Source of the DNA: Chloroflexota bacterium
GTDB lineage: Bacteria; Chloroflexota; Anaerolineae; Anaerolineales; Villigracilaceae
Direction: 5' to 3'
DNA: 64,000 bases
NCBI GenBank assembly: GCA_016234495.1
Contig: JACRBI010000044.1
Coordinates: 62,001-126,000 of the forward strand
Under the pieces are notes generated by a model, which was not told the DNA's origin, did not search any database, and was given only the letters and a program-made list of their open reading frames with translations. The number at the start of each line of letters is the position of its first letter. The stretch's first letter is position 1. The translations under genes and the position numbers were made by a program. Below are positions 58,645-64,000 of this stretch, piece after piece.

Positions 58645-59511
58645 GATGCTCTTGAAAATCTTCTCGAATTCCGCGCGGTCTTCAGCGGTGAGGGTGAGCA
58701 ATGGCAGGCGCGGACCGCCGACGGGGATGCCGAGCAGTTCGCAGCCGATCTTCACTTTTTGCAAATAGCTGCCGCTTTCGACGCTGCGAAGGAGGGGCAT
58801 GAGTTTGTCCATGCGGGCGCGGGCAGTGACGAAGTCTTTGGCGAGTGCGGCTTCGAGCACGTTGTGATGTTGCAGTGGAGCACAGGAGGCGGCGCCGCCG
58901 ATCCATGCGGTGGTGCCCCACAGGAAGTAGTCGAGGGCTTGGTCGTCGGAGCCGCAGATGATCTGGTAGCGGTCGCCGTAACGTTCGAGCATGCCATAGA
59001 CGCGGGACATGTCGCTGGAGGCTTCTTTGATGCCGATGACGTGGTCGTATTTGGTGAGACCGTCCATCACGTCAAAGCCGACTTCGGTGCCTGCGCGCCA
59101 GGGGAAGTTATACAGCACGATGGGAATTTTGACGGCTTTGGCGACGGCTTCGTAATGCGCGAGCAGTTCGCGCTGGTTGGGACGCGAATACGGCGGGACG
59201 GCGACCATCAGCGCGTCGTAACCCATCTCTTCGGCGATCTGCGAGTAGCGGACGACGTCACGCGTGGCGCCAGAGTTGGTGCCTGCAATCAGCGTGACCC
59301 GCCCGTCCACTTTTTCTTTGACGAATTTGAAAATGTCCAGCCGTTCGGCTTCGGTGAAGGCATAGACTTCGCCCGTGGTGCCGCCGGGGACAAGTCCCGC
59401 GATCTTGTTGGCGATCAGGTATTCGATCAGTTGTTCAAGGACGGGGTAGTTGATGCTTTCGTCCGCGTTGAAGGGGGTGACGATGGGGGCGTAAATTCCT
59501 TTGAGGTGCAT
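58642..59511 (-). CDS. DapA-family lyase, probable hydroxyproline-pathway deaminase
   Basis: The 289-residue product is a complete DapA/NAL-type class I aldolase: GGTTGEVYAFTEAER near the start, catalytic Tyr in VLYNFPWRAG and Schiff-base Lys in VIGIKEASSD. Family members include dihydrodipicolinate synthase, N-acetylneuraminate lyase and pyrroline-4-hydroxy-2-carboxylate deaminase. The third is preferred because the same-strand neighbours are a hydroxyproline epimerase and an FAD D-amino acid dehydrogenase; it would give 2-oxoglutarate semialdehyde. The semialdehyde dehydrogenase that finishes the pathway is not in the window. It is the first gene of the unit. Confidence 0.85.
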   Translation of the reverse strand: MHLKGIYAPIVTPFNADESINYPVLEQLIEYLIANKIAGLVPGGTTGEVYAFTEAERLDIFKFVKEKVDGRVTLIAGTNSGATRDVVRYSQIAEEMGYDALMVAVPPYSRPNQRELLAHYEAVAKAVKIPIVLYNFPWRAGTEVGFDVMDGLTKYDHVIGIKEASSDMSRVYGMLERYGDRYQIICGSDDQALDYFLWGTTAWIGGAASCAPLQHHNVLEAALAKDFVTARARMDKLMPLLRSVESGSYLQKVKIGCELLGIPVGGPRLPLLTLTAEDRAEFEKIFKSI

Positions 59512-59519
59512 GGGGACTC

Positions 59520-59566
59520 CAGTGATCAGTTTTCAGTGAGCAGTAATCAGTGATTGGTAATTGGTG
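59520..59566. repeat. Low-complexity CAGTGA/CAGTAATCAGTGA repeat
   Basis: Short variants of CAGTGATCAGT follow one another before the lyase gene start (on its upstream side). It is a dispersed repeat without coding function; the lyase promoter may lie within or beyond it. Confidence 0.6.
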
Positions 59567-59610
59567 AGTGGTGGTGAAAGTTTACTTCCCCCAGCGGAAG
59601 TGAGCAAGCG

Positions 59611-59946
59611 TTATTTCCGATTTACCCTCACCAAAATTCCTTTCAGGTTCCCTGCCTCGGTAACGGCCTTATCAATTTGTTCGGCTTGTTGGAGCAAATC
59701 GGGGTTCTGTGTGCAGACCATAATTCCCGCATGTTGGTTTGACTTTGTATGCAGGACAATAAAATCCCAGCGATTGAGGGTCAATAAAATACGCCCCGAT
59801 TCTGTGGCAAACGCCAGCACTTCTTCATCGGGAATACGTTGATTGGCTTTTCCTGCTTCGTGAGACGTAAGCACATCATGTCCCATCTGGCGCAAATATT
59901 GAGCAACCTTGATCGGGAAGTTTTCGTTGGTGTAGAAAGATGCCAT
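59611..59946 (-). CDS. DUF5615 PIN-like protein, putative toxin
   Basis: The 111-residue product begins FYTNENFPIKVAQYLRQMGHDV, matching the DUF5615 group of small PIN-like (Mut7-C-type) proteins. These keep acidic residues at the nuclease site (here TNENF in place of the common DENL, and Asp in LNRWDF). It overlaps by 1 nt the DUF433 gene before it, the usual partner. Together they look like a type II toxin-antitoxin unit; RNase activity is inferred from the fold and is not shown. Confidence 0.82.
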   Translation of the reverse strand: MASFYTNENFPIKVAQYLRQMGHDVLTSHEAGKANQRIPDEEVLAFATESGRILLTLNRWDFIVLHTKSNQHAGIMVCTQNPDLLQQAEQIDKAVTEAGNLKGILVRVNRK

Positions 59947-60272
59947 TACCCCTCTTGATTTGCGAGAATAGCCTTATCCATTTCTTCTGAATGTGCATCT
60001 GCATACGCCCAGGCATTGACCAAATCCACGGCGCGCAGGGATGGGAAGTTTTCGAGAATTGCCGATTCCATCCAGCCGAGGCGGCGGTAATTTTCCAACG
60101 TCCACACAGGGATGCGGGTGCGGACAATGCAAGCCTCGCCGCCAGAAATGCCCGCCGTGTTTTCGATTCCCGCCCAGGCGTTGCCAACCTCGCGTGCCAG
60201 GCGCTGCAAAAGTTCCGCTTTTTCGGCGCGGCTCAAACGGGAAATTTGGGGTTCGATACTTTGGATGCTCAT
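59946..60272 (-). CDS. DUF433 protein, putative antitoxin
   Basis: The 108-residue product has a short N-terminal helix pair and then the DUF433 pattern GGEACIVRTRIPVWTLENYRRLGWMESAILENFPSL, a small winged-helix-like domain. It lies upstream of and overlaps the DUF5615 gene, so it would be made first, as antitoxins are. Autorepression by DNA binding is likely for the group. It has its own short upstream gap (84 nt) after the kinase-FGE gene. Confidence 0.85.
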   Translation of the reverse strand: MSIQSIEPQISRLSRAEKAELLQRLAREVGNAWAGIENTAGISGGEACIVRTRIPVWTLENYRRLGWMESAILENFPSLRAVDLVNAWAYADAHSEEMDKAILANQEG

Positions 60273-60356
60273 TTTTGCCTCAATTTATCTATGGCGATTA
60301 TACCTTCTCTGTAAAATTACACCTCGATCCGAAGACGAAAAGTTCGCCCCTCGCCG

Positions 60357-61970
60357 TTACGGCAATTTTGCAGCCACCGCCACCCGAAACCCGAGCCCGT
60401 TGCCGGCGAACTCCAACCCAAATCCGCTGCGGAAAGCGCAGCGCGAGCCCTGCCCCGAGCCGATGTATGACCCGCCGCGGAAGACCCGGCGCCCAGGCGC
60501 CTCTTCATCTTCGCGGCCATCGCCGGCGTCGTACGGATAATCCTTTTTCAGGGAATGAGTCCACTCGCGCACGTTGCCGATCATGTCCGCGCAGCCGTAG
60601 GGCGAGTCGCCGTCAGGGGAGAATTTTCCCACCGGCGTGGTATTGCCTTTCCCTGCTTCGCTCGCATTGCATTTATTTTCGTCAAATTCATTGCCCCAGG
60701 GATACTCGCGCCCGTCCGTGCCGCGCGCGGCTTTTTCCCATTCCGCTTCGGTTGGCAGGCGGATTTCCAAATTCAGATTTTTAATTTCTGAATTCAAAAT
60801 TTGATTCAGCCATTTGCAATAAGCCATCGCATCCTGCCACTTGACATAAACCACGGGGTGATCTTTCTTCTCCTCCCACTTTTCCACGGGATGCTTCAAT
60901 CCATTCGCCCTGACATAACTTTCGTACATCTCGTTCGTGACAAGCTGCCGACCCATCCAGTAATCATATTGAATATCCACTTTATGCTGCGGGCGTTCAT
61001 TATCCTGCGCCAGATCGTTGACCTTTGTGCTGCCCATCAGGAATTTGCCTGCAGGCACGCGCACAAATTCCATGCCGTTGGATAGGATCAATCTTTCTTC
61101 CGAGATGACAGGCTGCCGCGTCACTGCCGACGGGTGAACTGGTTCTGCCTGCGGGACGGTTTTTTCTTCCGCTGTCAGCGCGGACTTAAACTCCGCCAGC
61201 GTCTTTTGACGTCCTGAGCGGCGCAACTGCATCGCTCGGTGCAATGCGCTGTTCACTGAATCGGGGATGCTCGGGTTAATGGTCTTTGCGGGCGGAGATG
61301 CCTTGGCATTCCCCGCCAAAATATCCACGCTGATCGGCGGGACGCGGTAGGTCAACATGCAGAACAAGGTCACGCCCAGCGAGTAGATGTCGCTGCGTGA
61401 GTCAGGGTCGCTCGTGCCGTACAACTCGGGGGCGGCGAAATGCTGCGTCACCCGCCGCATCCCCGCAATATTTTTTGTGTCGTCGTTGAAAAATCTTTTC
61501 AGACCAAAATCCACCAGCACCGCGTTACCTTGCGGGGTGATGCGGATATTGGACGGCTTGATGTCGCCGTGGATCAGCGGCGGATTCTGACTGTGCATGT
61601 AGATCAACGCATCGCACACCTGCCTGATCCAGGTCACGGATTGCTCGACGGGCAGAGGCCCCCTGCTTTTGGTCAAGACCGCGCCGAGGTCAATGCCATC
61701 CACAAAATCCATCACCAGATATTGTCCCTGATTCGGGATCGTGAAATAATCGGTGACATGCCCCAGATGCGGATGATCGAGGTTGATGAGCGTGCCTGTT
61801 TCGGGGATGAAATCCTTTGGCGCTTCGCCGCTTTTTTGTAATTTCTCCCTGATGGCGCAATCCCTTTGCGACCTTTCATCCCGAGCCTTGTACAGCGTGC
61901 CGATTGATCCCTGCCCCAACACTGCCTGAATTCGATAGCGTTCGTTTAAGACTTGGTCTTTGGTCAGCAT
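60357..61970 (-). CDS. Ser/Thr kinase - formylglycine-generating-enzyme-like fusion
   Basis: Residues about 10-270 form a Hanks-type kinase fold: glycine loop LGQGSIGTLYKA, catalytic loop HGDIKPSN (HRD changed to HGD, the Asp and Asn kept) and VDFG. The strand-3 lysine is replaced by Arg in CAIREK, so catalytic strength is doubtful. Residues about 295-537 are an FGE/SUMF1-type domain: NGMEFVRVPAGKFLMGS, LPTEAEWEKAARG, GNVREWTH and a C-terminal RGGSYIGSGQGSRCAFRSG ending GFRVAVA. No membrane helix is visible. FGE-like domains of such fusions serve as C-type-lectin-fold binding domains; sulfatase activation is unlikely as no sulfatase is nearby. It has a 36-residue NPSIPDSVNSALHRAMQLRR linker typical of bacterial kinases. 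Confidence 0.9.
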   Translation of the reverse strand: MLTKDQVLNERYRIQAVLGQGSIGTLYKARDERSQRDCAIREKLQKSGEAPKDFIPETGTLINLDHPHLGHVTDYFTIPNQGQYLVMDFVDGIDLGAVLTKSRGPLPVEQSVTWIRQVCDALIYMHSQNPPLIHGDIKPSNIRITPQGNAVLVDFGLKRFFNDDTKNIAGMRRVTQHFAAPELYGTSDPDSRSDIYSLGVTLFCMLTYRVPPISVDILAGNAKASPPAKTINPSIPDSVNSALHRAMQLRRSGRQKTLAEFKSALTAEEKTVPQAEPVHPSAVTRQPVISEERLILSNGMEFVRVPAGKFLMGSTKVNDLAQDNERPQHKVDIQYDYWMGRQLVTNEMYESYVRANGLKHPVEKWEEKKDHPVVYVKWQDAMAYCKWLNQILNSEIKNLNLEIRLPTEAEWEKAARGTDGREYPWGNEFDENKCNASEAGKGNTTPVGKFSPDGDSPYGCADMIGNVREWTHSLKKDYPYDAGDGREDEEAPGRRVFRGGSYIGSGQGSRCAFRSGFGLEFAGNGLGFRVAVAAKLP

Positions 61971-62067
61971 ACGTTTCCCTTTTGTTCCGGGGTTCGCTTG
62001 GATGAATTATTTATCGTCTGAGGATTTGCGAATTATAACTGTAAAGCCTCCCGGTTTTGTGAAGTAC

Positions 62068-62110
62068 GAAAAAGAAAAATGCGCCGTGTATGAAAACACA
62101 CGACGCATTC
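62068..62110 (-). terminator. Terminator of the GT39 gene
   Basis: On the minus strand AATGCGTCGTGTGT and ACACGGCGCATT pair around a TTTCAT loop (with one or two mismatches), and TTTTTCTTTTTC follows. Confidence 0.75.
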
Positions 62111-62115
62111 CATGC

Positions 62116-64000
62116 TTATTTACACAGATATAAAGTCGTCGCCTGATTGCCCGGTCCCTGATTGTTCGCGGCTGTGTTGCTGAACTCACTCACCACCGAG
62201 CAGGACGCGCCCAACCAATTGGCAATATCCGCTTTGTTGCCGCGGTCGCCGCCGTACATCACGAAACGCAATTCGCCGTTCGCCACCATTTGCGCGAGAT
62301 CATCAGCACTGACCACTTCATCCTGCCCGCCGAAGCCGCCCATGTACAGCACGGGGCGTCCCGTGGCAAGCACGAATGATGCCCCGCTTTGCGATGACGG
62401 CACTGCCGCAAGATATTTCACATCCTGTGTGTTTGCTTCAAGATAGGTGAGCAACTCCTGATTTACATTGGATGCAGGACCGCCAGCTTGAATGCGCGCG
62501 CGGTTTGCACCATCCAATCCGTTTTGCTGGCCTGAATATGCCGTCGGCAGATTTATGTTTGGATTGGATGCCACGGTCATGAACGTCCAATACATTGGGA
62601 TGACCAGCATCGAGGAGAGAATCACGGCGTAGGCAAATCGCTTCGATATAACCATCGAACTGATTCCCACCATCAAGAGAATTCCCGCTGGGAGCATCCA
62701 CCACAGACTCTCGCCGTATTGAGTCATCGCAAAAGATTGAAAGCCAAGCGTAACCACAGATGCGGCGATGAACAGAACGCCAGCCCAATTCCTGTCACTG
62801 CCCCATGACCACAATTGGACAAACCCTACTCCAACCATCGCGCCGAGAGCGGGAGCCAGCATGATGGCGTAATACGAATGGAAGATGCCAGAGATCGCGC
62901 TGAAGAACACCACGCAGGTCAACAACCATCCGCCCCAAAGGATGAGCGCCTTGTGAACTCCAGATTCAATTGGAAGTTTTATACGAGATCCAAAGAACGC
63001 GAGCAAAACACTGACCAGCGCAAACGGCAGCAGCCACGACATTTGCTTGGATAGTGGTTGCGTGAAAAAGCGGAAGATGCCGGGTTCGCCCGTCTCCTGG
63101 CTGAACTGCGTGCCGCCGCCCTGACCATTCGGCGCGTCAACAGGAGCCTGCCCATTTTGCGGAATCATTCCCTGCGGCGCGCACGCCAATAGATTCATGT
63201 TGGGCGGCGTAATGCATGAGCCATTGATCGTGTTTCCGTTTGGCTGGGTGAATGAACAGGCGTCACCTTGCGTAGAACTGGCGCAGGCGTCCAATGCTTG
63301 TTGCGGCGGACCTTGACGAGTACCCTGCTGAGGCTGAAGCCCTTGATTGGGATTCGTACCAGCCATCGGCGCGGAGAGAGGCGCTTGGTTTCCTCCGCTT
63401 GTGCTTTCGAGTCGCGAGACTCCGTTATGGCCGAAGATCAATCCCATGACGGTGTTGTCGCCGCTTGAGCCAATATACGGGCGCGAGTCGGCGGGAGTTA
63501 AATCTACAACCACTGCCCATGATAGCGAGACTACGACGAGTAAAACGGTTGCGATGCCGAGGGTAAATATTTTGCGCAGCCAGCCTTCTTTTGAACCGAA
63601 AAAATATAGCGCATAAAAAGCGGGAAGCGGCAAAAAGGCCTGCATCATTTTGATGTTGAAGCCGAGGCCGACGATGAACGCGCCGAGTAACAGCCATGTG
63701 AGTTTTCCTGACTCGGTGGCTTTGATAAATGTCCACGCGGCGAGGAGTAAAAAGAAGACGAGCAAGCCGTCCATGGTGTTGTTGCGATTCGTGGCGACGA
63801 AGACCGGCGTGACCGCCATGACGAATGCCGCGATCAGCCCCGCAAGTTCGTCCATGTATTTTTTAACCATTGCATACAAAAGCGGAATCCCAAGCACGCC
63901 AGCCAGGATGTTCGGCAGCGAGACGCTGAATCCGCTCACGCCGAGGAAGTAGGCGAAGACCGCTTCGATCCACAGCCCAAGCGGAGGCTTGTCCACGGTG
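62116..64000 (-). CDS. GT39-family (PMT/ArnT-like) membrane glycosyltransferase, 5' end outside window
   Basis: The open frame continues past base 64000, so the N-terminus is missing; at least 628 residues are seen. The first visible part, TVDKPPLGLWI, contains the substrate-lipid motif of the family, followed by about ten helices, with NRNNTMDGLLVFFLL typical of bacterial ArnT/PMT relatives. An unusual external loop of about 130 residues, rich in Gln, Asn, Gly and Pro with several cysteines (about 63060-63450), splits the helices. The C-terminal soluble domain (VASNPNINLPTAY..., GGDRGNKADIANWLG) is like that of related Chloroflexota proteins. It should transfer a sugar from a lipid carrier to an envelope acceptor. 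Confidence 0.85.
   Translation of the reverse strand, partial: TVDKPPLGLWIEAVFAYFLGVSGFSVSLPNILAGVLGIPLLYAMVKKYMDELAGLIAAFVMAVTPVFVATNRNNTMDGLLVFFLLLAAWTFIKATESGKLTWLLLGAFIVGLGFNIKMMQAFLPLPAFYALYFFGSKEGWLRKIFTLGIATVLLVVVSLSWAVVVDLTPADSRPYIGSSGDNTVMGLIFGHNGVSRLESTSGGNQAPLSAPMAGTNPNQGLQPQQGTRQGPPQQALDACASSTQGDACSFTQPNGNTINGSCITPPNMNLLACAPQGMIPQNGQAPVDAPNGQGGGTQFSQETGEPGIFRFFTQPLSKQMSWLLPFALVSVLLAFFGSRIKLPIESGVHKALILWGGWLLTCVVFFSAISGIFHSYYAIMLAPALGAMVGVGFVQLWSWGSDRNWAGVLFIAASVVTLGFQSFAMTQYGESLWWMLPAGILLMVGISSMVISKRFAYAVILSSMLVIPMYWTFMTVASNPNINLPTAYSGQQNGLDGANRARIQAGGPASNVNQELLTYLEANTQDVKYLAAVPSSQSGASFVLATGRPVLYMGGFGGQDEVVSADDLAQMVANGELRFVMYGGDRGNKADIANWLGASCSVVSEFSNTAANNQGPGNQATTLYLCK

Noticed and set aside
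60357-60480. Calling the kinase-FGE gene a proven diversity-generating retroelement target
   Set aside because: No reverse transcriptase, template repeat or accessory gene is in the window; the likeness is only in the end sequence.
1-64000. CRISPR arrays, prophage or insertion sequences
   Set aside because: No regularly spaced direct repeats, transposase, integrase or phage structural genes were found in either strand.

Overview
The window reads as chromosomal DNA of an anaerobic or microaerophilic bacterium, most probably a Chloroflexota of the Anaerolineae type. This is an inference from overall gene style: large multiheme c-type cytochromes without any outer-membrane porin, long multi-PAS GGDEF proteins, a kinase-FGE fusion, AzlCD, GT39 enzymes and many degenerate dispersed repeats. 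No 16S rRNA gene is present, so the placement is not proven. Coding density is high, and transcription units are separated by clear hairpin terminators.

Layout. 1-3937 (minus strand): a truncated TAT-exported DUF1800 protein, two small paralogous membrane proteins, and an ECF sigma/anti-sigma pair; two nearly identical 29-bp sites, one before the sigma gene and one before the distal membrane protein, look like the autoregulated ECF promoter. 4031-6126: a two-component system whose sensor carries two periplasmic c-type heme motifs, with a NarL-type regulator. 6419-24396: a multiheme cytochrome island. It holds a degenerate receiver protein, a 10-heme membrane cytochrome, a membrane cytochrome b, a NapC/NirT-like 10-heme protein, a TPR protein, an NHL beta-propeller, a 6-heme secreted cytochrome, a 2180-residue fusion (lytic-transglycosylase-like domain, subtilisin, Ig-like domains, 16 heme motifs), two small membrane proteins, a secreted nuclease-like protein and a 9-heme cytochrome. 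With the sensor, about 53 heme-attachment motifs lie within 20 kb. 24528-28299: AzlCD exporter, a GGDEF response regulator, tRNA-Met, a YgjP-like metalloprotein and a MmyB-like regulator.

28794-53911 is a c-di-GMP and phosphorelay island: four more GGDEF/GGEEF proteins plus a MASE1 one, three histidine kinases (one of 2560 residues with 7 PAS, 6 GAF and 2 receiver domains), a tandem-receiver protein and an HD-GYP phosphodiesterase. Many of these genes overlap by 4-20 nt and are probably co-expressed. 53921-64000 is metabolic and accessory: a cupin, an SMP-30-like lactonase, a methyltransferase, a three-gene set that fits hydroxyproline catabolism (DapA-like deaminase, 4-hydroxyproline epimerase, FAD amino-acid dehydrogenase), a DUF433/DUF5615 toxin-antitoxin-like pair, a kinase-FGE fusion and a GT39 glycosyltransferase cut by the window end.

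How it may work together: the heme-containing sensor probably reads redox state and controls the cytochrome island. Electrons could pass from the quinone pool through cytochrome b and the NapC-like protein to cell-surface cytochromes. The giant fusion could cross the cell wall, its wall-lytic and protease domains making room for or processing the heme array. The adjacent c-di-GMP island would tie surface life to electron-acceptor status. The strongest candidate for something undescribed is the 2180-residue fusion. Other points of interest are palindromic repeats inserted in frame in two genes, a probable ATT start codon, and the duplicated ECF promoter.
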